Below are positions 1 through 8,852 of a stretch of 64,000 nt of DNA, one piece after another. The notes beneath the pieces are model-generated. The model made no database searches. It had not been told where the DNA came from and worked only from the letters and a program-made list of their open reading frames with translations. Within the stretch, counting starts at the first letter, position 1. Each line of letters opens with the position of its first letter. The stretch comes from T1Sed10-7 sp041685505. Its GTDB lineage: Bacteria; Actinomycetota; Nitriliruptoria; Nitriliruptorales; Nitriliruptoraceae. A program made the position numbers and the translations under genes. The DNA lies in contig JAWLFQ010000003.1 of NCBI GenBank assembly GCA_041685505.1, forward strand, positions 1-64,000. The letters run 5' to 3'.

Positions 1-93
1 CCGAGGTGCAAGCACCTCGGTTCGTCCCTCGACTTGCATGTGTTAGACCCGCCGCCAGCGTTCGTCCTGAGCCAGGATCAAACTCTCCGTTGA
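1..93 (-). rRNA. 16S ribosomal RNA, 5' end (partial)
   Basis: This is the 5' end of a 16S rRNA gene read on the minus strand, cut by the left edge of the window. The complement of 67-86 is the universal forward-primer site (E. coli 16S positions 8-27), which places the mature 5' end near position 93. The next bases give the conserved GACGAACGCTGGCGGC block and a short V1 hairpin. The leader and promoter lie at higher coordinates, so the operon is transcribed leftwards out of the window. Confidence 0.97.
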
Positions 94-307
94 GAGATCG
101 TTGCGGTCACCCGGAGGTTCCCGACAAGACCAGAACAACGAAGGTCCTTCGACCACTCGGAAGTGGTCGCTGATCCCTTCATCGAAATAAGGGGTTCTAC
201 ATGTTCACTCACCTGTTGACCGCTTCCACCGGTTGGTGGTCACGGTCGACGGGGTTGTGAGCCTCCACGGCGACATCGTCGCCTGGAGGTCACTGGCTTT
301 TGGCACC

Positions 308-327
308 CTGTGCAGTTCTCAAGGAGC
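308..327 (-). promoter_or_regulatory. boxA-like rrn leader element
   Basis: On the minus strand this reads GCTCCTTGAGAACTGCACAG. It resembles the CTTTGAGAACT-type motif found in Gram-positive pre-16S leaders and associated with antitermination (boxA) and pre-rRNA processing. It lies about 215 bases upstream of the mature 16S 5' end and about 200 bases downstream of the promoter candidate. The assignment rests on motif similarity and position. Confidence 0.6.
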
Positions 328-527
328 GGTCCGCGGCTCTCCGGGTTCCTGCCCGAGGGGCGAGGCTTCCGGTGAGTGCACCGCTTGGAGTCGCGCAGCC
401 GATCGCCGCGCCGAGTAGTCGAAACTACCACGCGGGCTCTTGGCTGTCCACCCGGCGGCCGTGGGCGTCGGTAGCGCTGCTACCGGGTCGGACCCGTACG
501 GGCCGTGGCCTGCGAGGTGGGGCGCGG

Positions 528-557
528 AAGTTACTCCGCGCTGCGTCGTACTGTCAA
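528..557 (-). promoter_or_regulatory. rRNA operon promoter candidate
   Basis: The minus strand carries a perfect -35 hexamer TTGACA (557 to 552), an 18-base spacer, and TAACTT (533 to 528), which fits the loose actinobacterial -10 TAnnnT. It is the best housekeeping-type promoter in the leader region and would give a transcript of about 430 bases before mature 16S. Further promoters may exist; only this one has both hexamers. Confidence 0.6.
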
Positions 558-832
558 CCTCGTGACGAGGCGTCGTGCGCAGTGTCATCGAGGCGACCGC
601 GGCAGGCCCTTCGTGCTGCCGTGCTGCGGTGTGGGAAACGTACGCAGCGTGGCGCTGAACCGCGAACCGGCGGGTCGCGCGTGGGCGCTGAGCGCGCGCA
701 GCGTCGCCGTCGCACCGGCGATCCCGCGACGCGCCGCTGGGCAGGAAACCGTCGCTGAACTGCATGGACGTGGCACGGCTGGGGCCACCGCGGCACGGCC
801 ACCGCACCCGGCGGCGCCAGCGACCGTGGCGG

Positions 833-1471
833 TCAGCCGGCACGTGGGGAGCGTCGGTACCGCGACACGCTTGCGGCACCCCTGAGGCAGAAGCGCCAGG
901 GCACGTCCGCCGCCTTGCTGATGCCCACGCGTGGCCCGGCGACGATGTCGGCCGCCGCGGGTCGCCACGAATCCCGTGCCAGCCACACCCTGGTGTCGGC
1001 GCGCAGCAGATCGCGACCGTCGTCCTCGACGCCGGTGACCTCCAGTCCGGAGGTGAGCACCGCAGGACCGCGCAGCAGATCATCGGCGCGTCGGGCCGCT
1101 GGCCGGCGCGGCCACACCGCCGCGGCTCCGGCGAGCACGGTCGCCGCCCTGAGCAGCACCGCTGCGCCGCTGTCCAGTGGTTCGACGCTGACGTTGAGCA
1201 GCCAGTGCAGCCCGTAGGACCGGTAGACGTAGGCCGTACCGGGGACGGCGAACATCGGCTCGGTGCGTGGTGTGCGGCGCGCATGGGAGTGACTGGCGGG
1301 ATCATCCTGGCGGTAGGCCTCGGTCTCCACCACCCGCGCGATGACCTCGACCCCGTCCAGCTCACGCACCAGCAACGCGCCCACCAGACCCCGTGCCGCC
1401 AGGTCGGCACGACGCTCCAGATCCGACCGTAGGAAGGGTTCGGGCGCGTCGTACAGCCGGTCATGCCCCAT
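833..1471 (-). CDS. 3-methyladenine DNA glycosylase, Mpg/AAG family
   Basis: Monofunctional DNA glycosylase of the alkyladenine glycosylase fold, which removes alkylated and deaminated purines in base excision repair. The 212-residue protein shows the family core: ETEAY near residues 49-53 (Glu as catalytic residue, Tyr for base stacking), then HSHARRTPRTEPMF, PGTAYVYRSYG and HWLLNV. Length is normal for bacterial members. ATG 1471 is chosen because it falls two bases after the polX stop; an earlier in-frame ATG at 1501 would overlap polX and adds residues outside the family core. No strong Shine-Dalgarno is visible, so translation is probably coupled to polX, another repair enzyme. Confidence 0.9.
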   Translation of the reverse strand: MGHDRLYDAPEPFLRSDLERRADLAARGLVGALLVRELDGVEVIARVVETEAYRQDDPASHSHARRTPRTEPMFAVPGTAYVYRSYGLHWLLNVSVEPLDSGAAVLLRAATVLAGAAAVWPRRPAARRADDLLRGPAVLTSGLEVTGVEDDGRDLLRADTRVWLARDSWRPAAADIVAGPRVGISKAADVPWRFCLRGAASVSRYRRSPRAG

Positions 1472-1473
1472 GG

Positions 1474-3255
1474 TCAGCGCCGGTGCAGGTCGTCGAGCCA
1501 CGCGCTGAACCGCTCCCGCGACCAGGTGTTCGCGACCCGCTCGCGCGGCAGGCGGGCTCGCCGCGCCTGCGCCGCGCCGAACCGGGCACGCTCGAGATCG
1601 GCCACCCCGTGCGCGTCGGTGGAGATCACGAAGGTGCAGCCACGACGCGCGCCCTCGCGGATCACCTCCACCGTCGCATCGAGGCGCGGTAGCGCGGCGT
1701 TGATCTCGATCGCGGTCCCCGCCTCGGCAGCTGCATCCAACACCCGTTCGAGATCGAGCTCGATGCCGGGACGCGAGCCGATCAACCGTCCCGTCAGGTG
1801 GCCGATGGCGGTGACGCTCGGATGCCTGATGGCCGCGAGCAGGCGCGCGGTCTGGGCCTCGACATCCTGGCGGAAGTGGGAGTGCACCGAGGCGACCAGC
1901 CAGTCGAACCCGGCGAGGAATGCGTCGTCGTAGTCGAGCGAGCCGTCGGCCGCGATGTTGAGCTCCGCACCGTGGAGCAGGCGGATGTCCCCCCGGCGCT
2001 GTTCGAGCGCGCGCACCTCCTCGCGCTGGGCGAGCATGTCCCGGCGGGAGACCCCGTTGATGCGCAGGTCCTCGGCATGGTCGGTGATGGCCAGGTACGC
2101 CAACCCACGTGCCACCGCGGCGTCGACCAGCTCCTCGAGCGGGTCGCGCCCATCGCCGGAACGGTCGGTGTGGTCATGGAGATCGCCGAGCAGGTCCTCG
2201 GTGCGCACCAGCGGGGGCAGCTCGTCCGCCGCGGCGAGCTCGATCTCCCCGTCATCCTCGCGCACCTCCGGGGGCAGCCAGGCGAGCTCCAGCGCGGCGT
2301 AGATCGCGTCCTCGCTCCCGGCGGCCACCACCTCGGCGTCGGGGTCGTCGTGCACACCCGGTCCGGGTTGCGCGTCGTCACGGTGGACCGCCAGGGCGTA
2401 CTCGCTCAGCGTCCAGCCACGGTCGATCGCCCGCTGTCGCAACCGGATGTTGTGCGCCTTGGAACCGGTGAAGTACAGCAACGCCGCACCGAAGCTCGCG
2501 GGCGGCACGATCCGCAGGTCGACCTGGACGCCATCGCGGGTGACCACCGAGGTCTTGGTCCCGCCCGAGCCGAGCTGACGGTCGATGTCGTCCATGGCCA
2601 GGAAGGCCTGGCGTACCGGCTCGGGATCCGCGGTGGCCACCAGTACGTCGATGTCACCGATGTCCTCACGGAACCGGCGCAGGCTGCCCGCGTACGCCAC
2701 CCGGTTGGCTGCATCCACCGCCTCGAGGTGGGCCACGATGCGCTCCGCCACGGGCATCGCGCGGGCGATCGGCACCCGTCGGTCCTTGGAGGTCAGCCCG
2801 AGGACCTCGATCCCCTCGCGCATGTTCTCGATCGTCTTGGCACCCATCCCCTCCAGGGTGGCGACCGAGCCGTCATCGAGCCCGGCGACCAGCGCCTCGA
2901 CGCTGCGGATCCCGAGCTCGTCGTCGAGCAGCTGCACGGTCTTCGGCCCGAGCCCGGGGACCTGCAGCAGTGCGAGCTTGCTGGCGGGGTGCCGCTGCCT
3001 GAGCTCCTCCAGCTTCTCGATGCCGCCCGTCTCGACGTACTCCCGGATGCGGCCGGCGATGCTCTTGCCGATGCCCTTGACCGTGGCGAGCTCGGTGGTG
3101 CTGAGCTCGGCCACGTCCTCACCGAGGCCCCTGACCGCCCGCTCGGCGTTCTGGTACGCGCGCACGCGGAACGCGTTGGGACTGCCCTCGTCCAGTTCGG
3201 TCAGGGTCGCCAGCTCCGCGAGCAGACGTGCCACCTCGTCGTTGCTGCCTGCCAC
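1474..3255 (-). CDS. polX: DNA polymerase/3'-5' exonuclease PolX
   Basis: Family X DNA polymerase of the bacterial two-module type, acting in gap-filling repair. Helix-hairpin-helix DNA-binding segments lie around residues 50-145. The polymerase palm has GSLRR (190-194) followed by the catalytic pair in GDIDVL (Asp201, Asp203). A C-terminal PHP domain from about residue 358 begins DLHDHTDRS and carries further metal ligands in ITDHAEDL and ISTDAHG, the usual nuclease module. At 593 residues it is close to the usual bacterial length. The GTG start at 3255 has GGAGG seven to eleven bases upstream. It lies two bases before mpg, suggesting a small repair unit. Confidence 0.95.
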   Translation of the reverse strand: MAGSNDEVARLLAELATLTELDEGSPNAFRVRAYQNAERAVRGLGEDVAELSTTELATVKGIGKSIAGRIREYVETGGIEKLEELRQRHPASKLALLQVPGLGPKTVQLLDDELGIRSVEALVAGLDDGSVATLEGMGAKTIENMREGIEVLGLTSKDRRVPIARAMPVAERIVAHLEAVDAANRVAYAGSLRRFREDIGDIDVLVATADPEPVRQAFLAMDDIDRQLGSGGTKTSVVTRDGVQVDLRIVPPASFGAALLYFTGSKAHNIRLRQRAIDRGWTLSEYALAVHRDDAQPGPGVHDDPDAEVVAAGSEDAIYAALELAWLPPEVREDDGEIELAAADELPPLVRTEDLLGDLHDHTDRSGDGRDPLEELVDAAVARGLAYLAITDHAEDLRINGVSRRDMLAQREEVRALEQRRGDIRLLHGAELNIAADGSLDYDDAFLAGFDWLVASVHSHFRQDVEAQTARLLAAIRHPSVTAIGHLTGRLIGSRPGIELDLERVLDAAAEAGTAIEINAALPRLDATVEVIREGARRGCTFVISTDAHGVADLERARFGAAQARRARLPRERVANTWSRERFSAWLDDLHRR

Positions 3256-3303
3256 CTCTGCCCTCCTGCTGCACCGAACGACCGGGCCGTCGCGCCCGTG
3301 GTC

Positions 3304-4731
3304 CTAGGTCATCGAACCACGGTTCGCCGCTGCAGCGGCCCGGGCTCGCTCCAGCTGGGCGGCCACCGCCGCCGTGGCGGTGCCGTTCACCCCGTCCCGC
3401 CGATCGATCGCCTGCTGTGCGTCGAAGCGGGCGACCACGTGCGCGTCCAGAACGGGGTCGATCGCGGCCAGCTCCTCAGGGTCCAGCCCGTCCAGGTCGA
3501 CGCCCCGGGCCTCGGCCGCGGCGACCACCGCGCCGACGATCTCGTGGGCCTCGCGGAAGGGCACCCCCCGGGTCACCAGCTCCTCGGCGAGGTCGGTGGC
3601 CAGCGCGAAGCCGCCCACCGAGGCGGTCTCGAGCCGCTGGCGGTCGAAGGTCAGGCTCGCCACGGTCCCGGTGATCGCCGGCAGGGTGAGCCGCAGCGTG
3701 GCGACGGCGTCGAAGACCGGCTCCTTGTCCTCCTGCAGGTCCCGGTCGTAGGTCAGCGGCAACGCCTTGATGGTCGTCAGCAGCGCGACCAGGTCACCGA
3801 TCACCCGACCGGTCTTGCCACGCACGAGCTCGGCGATGTCGGGGTTGCGCTTCTGCGGCATGATCGAGGAACCGGTGGAGAAGGCGTCGCCGACCCGGGC
3901 GAAGGCGAACTCCGAGGTGGCCCACAGCACGATCTCCTCCCCCAGCCGGGAGAGGGTGACCGCCAGGATCGCCGCGGCGCTGAGCACCTCGAGCGCGAAG
4001 TCACGCGAGGCCACCGCGTCCATGGAGTTCTCCATCACGGCATCGAAGCCGAGGTGGTCGGCGTAGGCCTGGGGATCGAGCCCGAGGGTCTGACCGGCCA
4101 GTGCACCGGACGCGAGCGTGGAGGCGTTGCAGCGTGCGCGCGCGTCACGGAACCGGCCCGCGTCCCGGTCCAGCATCCAGACGTAGGCCAGCAGGTGGTG
4201 GCTGAGCAGCACGGGCTGGCCACGCTGCAGGTGGGTGTAGCCCGGCGCGTGCCAGCCGAGGTGGGCCTCGGCCTGGTCGACGAAGGCCTGCTGGAGCCCG
4301 CCGACCAGGGCGACCACCTCATCGCAGGCATCCCGGCACCACAGGCGCAGGTCACTGGCGATCTGGTCGTTGCGGGAGCGTCCCGCGCGCAGCTTGCCGC
4401 CCAGCGCGCCGAGCTCCTCGACCAGCCACCGCTCGATGGCCCCGTGGACGTCCTCGTCAGTGTCGTGGAAGACGAAGGCATCCCGTGCGAACAGCGCCGC
4501 GCAGCGTTCCAGCGCGGCGAGCAGCTGGTCACGCTCGCTGTCATCGAGCACCCCGATGCGGTGCAGTTCCTCGGCGTGGGCACGGGAGCCGGCGAGATCC
4601 TGGCGCCACAGGTGGCGGTCCACGGCGGTGGAGACCCCGAGCGCCCAGGCGGCGGCGTCGGGGCCGGCGGTGAAGCGGCCGCCCCACAGCCGCCCGGCAT
4701 CGGTGGCGGCGTGGGGTTGCTCCTCGGTCAT
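3304..4731 (-). CDS. argH: Argininosuccinate lyase
   Basis: Last step of arginine synthesis: argininosuccinate to arginine and fumarate. The 475-residue protein belongs to the fumarase/aspartase superfamily. It shows GRSRNDQ (118-123), GYTHLQRGQP (164-173, with the catalytic His region) and the signature loop GSSIMPQKRNP (287-297), whose serine is the catalytic acid/base. The ATG at 4731 has AGGAGG at ideal spacing. It is the last gene of the arginine cluster, 74 bases downstream of argG. It has its own good ribosome site, so it may be translated independently of argG. Confidence 0.97.
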   Translation of the reverse strand: MTEEQPHAATDAGRLWGGRFTAGPDAAAWALGVSTAVDRHLWRQDLAGSRAHAEELHRIGVLDDSERDQLLAALERCAALFARDAFVFHDTDEDVHGAIERWLVEELGALGGKLRAGRSRNDQIASDLRLWCRDACDEVVALVGGLQQAFVDQAEAHLGWHAPGYTHLQRGQPVLLSHHLLAYVWMLDRDAGRFRDARARCNASTLASGALAGQTLGLDPQAYADHLGFDAVMENSMDAVASRDFALEVLSAAAILAVTLSRLGEEIVLWATSEFAFARVGDAFSTGSSIMPQKRNPDIAELVRGKTGRVIGDLVALLTTIKALPLTYDRDLQEDKEPVFDAVATLRLTLPAITGTVASLTFDRQRLETASVGGFALATDLAEELVTRGVPFREAHEIVGAVVAAAEARGVDLDGLDPEELAAIDPVLDAHVVARFDAQQAIDRRDGVNGTATAAVAAQLERARAAAAANRGSMT

Positions 4732-4805
4732 CGCGTCCTCCTGCCCTCACGGCACGGTAGGCGGGCACCTGCGCCGGCTCGCTCCCGCACCCGACGCCGG
4801 GCGGC

Positions 4806-6026
4806 TCAGACCTCGTCGCCCTGGGCCTGGACCTTGGCGGCCCAGGTCTTGAGCGGCAGACCCCACAGCTTCACGAAGCCCTCCGCCAGGGACTGGTCGA
4901 ACTGGTCCTCGGCGTCGTAGGTCGCCATCTCGTAGGTGTAGAGGCCGTGGCTGTCGCTGCGACGCCCGACGACGGTGGCCGAGCCCTTGTAGAGCTGCAC
5001 GCGGACCTCGCCGGTGACGTAGCGGTTGGCCTCGTCGATGAAGGCGTCGAGCGCCTTCTTGAGCGGCCCCCACCACAGGCCGTTGTAGATCAGCTGGGCG
5101 TAGCGACCCTCCTCGACCCGCTTGTGGTCGGCGAGCTCCTGCTCGAGGCACAGGTCCTCGAGGTCGCGGTGGGCGGTGATCAGGGTGATCGCGCCGGGGC
5201 ACTCGTAGAGCTCCCGGCTCTTGATGCCCACCAGCCGGTCCTCGATCATGTCGATGCGGCCGATGCCGTGGGCACCGGCGCGCGCATCGATCTCGGCCAC
5301 CAGTTCCGCCAGCGGCAGGCGCCGGCCGTCCAGGGAGACGGGCAGGCCCTGCTCGAAGGCGATCACGACCTCCTCGGGCTCCTCGGGGGCGTCCTTGACC
5401 GACACGGTCCGCTCGAAGACGTCCTCGGGCGGCGCAGCCCACGGGTCCTCGAGGATCCCGCACTCCGCGGTGCGACCCCAGGCGTTCTCGTCGATCGAGT
5501 AGGGGCTCTTCTTGGTCATCGAGGGGATGGGGATGCCCCGCTCGGCCGCGTAGTCGATGGCGGCGTCCCGGCTCAGACCCCACTCCCGGATCGGCGCCAT
5601 CCCCTCGAGGTCGGGGGCCAGGCACATCGCGCCCACCTCGAAGCGGACCTGGTCGTTGCCCTTGCCGGTGGAGCCGTGGGCGATGCCGGCTGCGCCGGTC
5701 GCCCGGGCGGTCGCGACCAGGTGCTTGACGATCAGCGGACGGGACAGCGCGGAGACCAGGGGGTACTTGCCCATGTAGAGGGCGTTGGCCTTCAGCGCCG
5801 GTGCGATGAAGTCGGTGGCGAACTCCTCGCGGGCATCGACCACCACCGACTCCACCGCCCCGCAGTCCAGGCCGCGCTGGCGGATCTCGTCGAGATCGTC
5901 GATGCCCTGGCCGACGTCGACGGCGCAGGCCACCACCTCGACGTCCTTGTGCTCCTTCATCCACTCGATGGCCACGGAGGTGTCGAGGCCACCGGAGTAG
6001 GCGAGGACGATACGGGGCTTGCTCAT
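4806..6026 (-). CDS. argG: Argininosuccinate synthase
   Basis: ATP-dependent joining of citrulline and aspartate to argininosuccinate, in the cytoplasm. The N-terminal PP-loop AYSGGLDTSV (residues 9-18) binds ATP, and GIAHGSTGKGNDQVRFE carries the citrulline/ATP contacts. The length of 406 residues is standard. The ATG at 6026 has AGGAG six bases upstream. It lies between argR (106-base gap) and argH. That gap is G/C-rich with short GTGG-type repeats, and I see no second ArgR-like site in it. Confidence 0.97.
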   Translation of the reverse strand: MSKPRIVLAYSGGLDTSVAIEWMKEHKDVEVVACAVDVGQGIDDLDEIRQRGLDCGAVESVVVDAREEFATDFIAPALKANALYMGKYPLVSALSRPLIVKHLVATARATGAAGIAHGSTGKGNDQVRFEVGAMCLAPDLEGMAPIREWGLSRDAAIDYAAERGIPIPSMTKKSPYSIDENAWGRTAECGILEDPWAAPPEDVFERTVSVKDAPEEPEEVVIAFEQGLPVSLDGRRLPLAELVAEIDARAGAHGIGRIDMIEDRLVGIKSRELYECPGAITLITAHRDLEDLCLEQELADHKRVEEGRYAQLIYNGLWWGPLKKALDAFIDEANRYVTGEVRVQLYKGSATVVGRRSDSHGLYTYEMATYDAEDQFDQSLAEGFVKLWGLPLKTWAAKVQAQGDEV

Positions 6027-6132
6027 GGGAGCTCCTGTGGGGGTGTCGCCGGCCGCAGCCGGGTGGTCATGGTCGGTGGTGGGTGGTCGTGGGGGCGGGG
6101 GGCGTGCGCCGTGATCGATCCGTGCGTCGGGT

Positions 6133-6597
6133 TCAGGTCAGGCCGGCGCGCGCCGCCAGTTCCTCCGCCAGCGCCGCGCCCGTGGTCCCCTCCTCGGCGA
6201 CCACCAGGACGGTGTCGTCACCGGAGACCGTCGCGATGACGTGGGAGAGCTCGGCGAGGTCGATGGCGGAGGCCACGGGGTGGGCGCAGGCCGGTGGGGT
6301 ACGCAGCACCGCGAGGTTGCCGCTGGCCGTGACGTGGGTGACGAACCGCTGCAGGGTGTCGTCGAGGCGCTCGCGGGCACCGGCGGGACCGGGATCGGCA
6401 GCCAGCCGGTAGATGAGCTGGCCGTCGGCACCGCGCACCTTGACCGCGCCCACCTCGCGGAGGTCGCGGCTGACCGTCGCCTCGTGCACGTCGATGCCCG
6501 TCGCCGCCAACGCCGCGACCACCTCGGCCTGGGAGCCGAGGGCCTGGTCGGTCAGCAGCGCCCGCAGGCGCTGCTGACGGCGGGACTTGTCGGGCAT
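6133..6597 (-). CDS. argR: Arginine repressor
   Basis: Transcriptional regulator of arginine genes that hexamerises and binds ARG boxes when arginine is bound. The 154-residue protein has the winged-helix N domain with ATVSRDLREVG (40-50) and the C-terminal oligomerisation and arginine-binding core with SGDDTVLV (125-132). The ATG at 6597 lies 11 bases after the argF stop; upstream in-frame sequence belongs to the argF shadow. Placement inside the cluster it controls fits the actinobacterial order argC-J-B-D-F-R-G-H. Its likely operator is the TGCA repeat upstream of argC. Confidence 0.96.
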   Translation of the reverse strand: MPDKSRRQQRLRALLTDQALGSQAEVVAALAATGIDVHEATVSRDLREVGAVKVRGADGQLIYRLAADPGPAGARERLDDTLQRFVTHVTASGNLAVLRTPPACAHPVASAIDLAELSHVIATVSGDDTVLVVAEEGTTGAALAEELAARAGLT

Positions 6598-6608
6598 CGG
6601 CGCGGTCC

Positions 6609-7556
6609 TCAGCGCGCGGCCAGCAGGCGGAGCAGGACCGCCTTCTGGGCATGGAGGCGGTTCTCGGCCTGCTCCCACACCCGCGAGGCCGGACCGTCGA
6701 TCACCTCGGCGGTGACCTCCTCGCCGCGGTGGGCGGGCAGGCAGTGCAGGAAGATCGCGTCCTCGGCGGCGTGGGCGAACAGCGCAGCCGTCACCTGGTA
6801 GGGACGGAAGACGGACAGTCGCGCCTGCGTCTCGTCCTCCTGGCCCATCGAGGCCCATACGTCGGTGTAGACCGCGTGCGCACCGCTGACGGCGGCCACC
6901 GCATCGGTGGTGACCACCACCTCGGTGCCGCCGGCCGCCGCCAGCTCGCGGGCACGTGCGACGACGGCGCCGTCGGGGGCGTAGCCCTCGGGGTGGGCGA
7001 CACGCACCTCGACCCCGGCCAGTGCTCCGGCCAGCAGCAGGGAGTGCGCCACGTTGTTGCCGTCGCCCACGTAGGTCAGCACGCTGCCGGTCAGGGCCCC
7101 CCCGCGCGCCTCACGCAGGGTCTGGAGATCGGCCAGGGCCTGACAGGGGTGCTCGAGATCGGTGAGCGCGTTGACCACGGGCACCTCGGCGGCTGCCGCC
7201 AGTTCGTCGAGGCGGTCCTGGCCGAAGGTGCGCACGACCACGGCGTGGACGTAGCGCGACAGGACGGCGCCGGTGTCAGCGATCGTCTCCCCGCGGCCGA
7301 GCTGCAACTCCGCGGAGCTGAGCGGCAGGGGCTGACCGCCGAGCTCGGTCACCGCGACCTGGAAGGACACCCGCGTACGGGTCGAGGGCTTCTCGAACAC
7401 CAGCGCCACGGTGCGACCGGCCAGCGCGTCGGCGTAGGCGGCCGGCCCCCCGGTGCCGCGCGCGGCCTTGACCTGGGCGGCGAGGGCGAGCAGGTCGGCG
7501 AGCTGCGCGTCGTCGAGGTCGTCGATCGACAGCAGGTCCTCGGGGAAGCGGGCCAT
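6609..7556 (-). CDS. argF: Ornithine carbamoyltransferase
   Basis: Makes citrulline from ornithine and carbamoyl phosphate. It shows the carbamoyl phosphate loop STRTR (58-62), HPCQALAD (136-143) and the ornithine-side motif HCLPAHRGEE (271-280), all intact. The length of 315 residues is typical of an anabolic OTCase. A GAGAGG-type ribosome site precedes ATG 7556. It sits between argD (75-base gap) and argR (11-base gap), consistent with one polycistronic mRNA. Confidence 0.97.
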   Translation of the reverse strand: MARFPEDLLSIDDLDDAQLADLLALAAQVKAARGTGGPAAYADALAGRTVALVFEKPSTRTRVSFQVAVTELGGQPLPLSSAELQLGRGETIADTGAVLSRYVHAVVVRTFGQDRLDELAAAAEVPVVNALTDLEHPCQALADLQTLREARGGALTGSVLTYVGDGNNVAHSLLLAGALAGVEVRVAHPEGYAPDGAVVARARELAAAGGTEVVVTTDAVAAVSGAHAVYTDVWASMGQEDETQARLSVFRPYQVTAALFAHAAEDAIFLHCLPAHRGEEVTAEVIDGPASRVWEQAENRLHAQKAVLLRLLAAR

Positions 7557-7631
7557 CAGGTGCCTCTCTGGGCGGGGTTGCGGGCGGGATGTCAGGCGGG
7601 GTGGCGGGAAGGTCGAGCGGGTGCGTGCGGG

Positions 7632-8852
7632 TCAGTCGGCACGGGCGTCGGCGACGGCCTGCAACGCCTCGGCGATACCCGCCAGGGCCAGGTCGACCTC
7701 CTCCGGGGTGATGATCAGCGGCGGCGCCAGACGCAGTACGTCCGCGCCGACGGCGTTGACCAGCAGGAACCGGTCACGGCAGGCGGCCTCCACCTCGGCG
7801 GCCACCGGCGCGTCCAACTCCAGGCCCAGCAGCAACCCGCGTCCCCGTACACCGGTGGCGTAGGCAGCGGTGCCCACGAGGGCCTCCAGGCCCGTCCGCA
7901 GACGCGTCGCACGGTGCGCTGCCTGGGAGAGCAGACCCTGGTCACGGATCGTGTCGAGCACGGCGCACGCAGCGGCGGCGGTCACCGGGTTGCCACCGAA
8001 GGTGGTGGCGTGGTCGCCGGGGCCGAACACCGTGGCGGCGTGCCCGTGGGCCACGCAGGCGCCGATCGGCAGGCCGTTGGCCAGGGCCTTGGCCAGGGTG
8101 ATGACGTCGGGCACCACCTCGGTGCCCTGGAAGGCGAACCAGGTCCCGGTGCGGCCGATACCGGTCTGGACCTCGTCAGCGATCAGCAGGGCGTCGTTGG
8201 CGTCGCAGGCCTCACGCGCGGCGGCGAGCACCTGCGGCGACAACGGGCGTACGCCCCCCTCCCCCTGCACGACCTCGAGCAGCACCGCGCAGGTGTCCTC
8301 GCCCACCGCCGCACGCAGCGCCTGTGGGTCGTCGTGGGGGACGTGGTCGACGAAGCCGGCCAGGGGCGCGAAGGGCGCGTGCTTGGCCGGCTGGCCCGTG
8401 GCCTCCAGCGTCGCCAGGGTGCGGCCGTGGAAGGAGCCCTCCAGGGTGACCACCCGCACCTTGTCGGGGTGGATCGCCTTGCCGTGCTTGCGGGCGAGCT
8501 TGATCGCCGCCTCGTTGGCGGTGGCGCCGCACTGGGCGAAGAACACCGTGGCGTCCGGCCAGCCGGTCACCTCGGCCAGGCGTTCTGCCAGGGCGACCGC
8601 CGGCTCGGTGACGTGGAGGTTGGAGGTGTGCACCAGGGTCGCGGCCTGGCGCGTGACGGCCGCGGTGACCGCGGGGTGGGCGTGGCCGAGGTTGGTGACC
8701 GCCAGGCCACACAGCAGGTCCAGCCAGGCGTTGCCGTCCACGTCGAACAGCGCCGTGCCCTCACCGCGGACGAAGGCCTGCCTCGGTGGCCCGTAGGTGG
8801 GCATCACGTGCGCGGCGGCGCGGGTGAACAGCTCCGGTTCGGCCACGCTCAC
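7632..8852 (-). CDS. argD: Acetylornithine aminotransferase
   Basis: PLP-dependent class III transaminase interconverting N-acetylglutamate semialdehyde and N-acetylornithine. The PLP lysine is Lys255 in ITLAKALANG, and ADEVQTGIGRTG (225-236) provides the aspartate that contacts the cofactor. The start is GTG at 8852, overlapping the argB stop in a GTGA arrangement. The loop usually written NSGAEANE in this family reads AQCGATANEAA here (106-116), a local variation close to the cofactor phosphate; the other motifs are normal. The length of 406 residues is standard. Confidence 0.95.
   Translation of the reverse strand: MSVAEPELFTRAAAHVMPTYGPPRQAFVRGEGTALFDVDGNAWLDLLCGLAVTNLGHAHPAVTAAVTRQAATLVHTSNLHVTEPAVALAERLAEVTGWPDATVFFAQCGATANEAAIKLARKHGKAIHPDKVRVVTLEGSFHGRTLATLEATGQPAKHAPFAPLAGFVDHVPHDDPQALRAAVGEDTCAVLLEVVQGEGGVRPLSPQVLAAAREACDANDALLIADEVQTGIGRTGTWFAFQGTEVVPDVITLAKALANGLPIGACVAHGHAATVFGPGDHATTFGGNPVTAAAACAVLDTIRDQGLLSQAAHRATRLRTGLEALVGTAAYATGVRGRGLLLGLELDAPVAAEVEAACRDRFLLVNAVGADVLRLAPPLIITPEEVDLALAGIAEALQAVADARAD

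Larger units (their letters stand above)
94..832 (-). other. rrn leader and upstream spacer, no gene
   Basis: This 739-base gap between the 16S 5' end and the mpg stop contains no convincing protein gene on either strand. From 94 to about 520 it is the transcribed leader of the rRNA operon, including a boxA-like element at 308-327. The likely promoter is at 528-557. From 558 to 832 I see only G/C-rich spacer with no clear terminator for mpg; short frames there lack family signatures. Confidence 0.7.

Noticed and set aside
1798..4920. Plus-strand open frame of 1040 codons opposite polX and argH
   Set aside because: Same reason: it spans two intact genes on the other strand and has shadow-frame composition.
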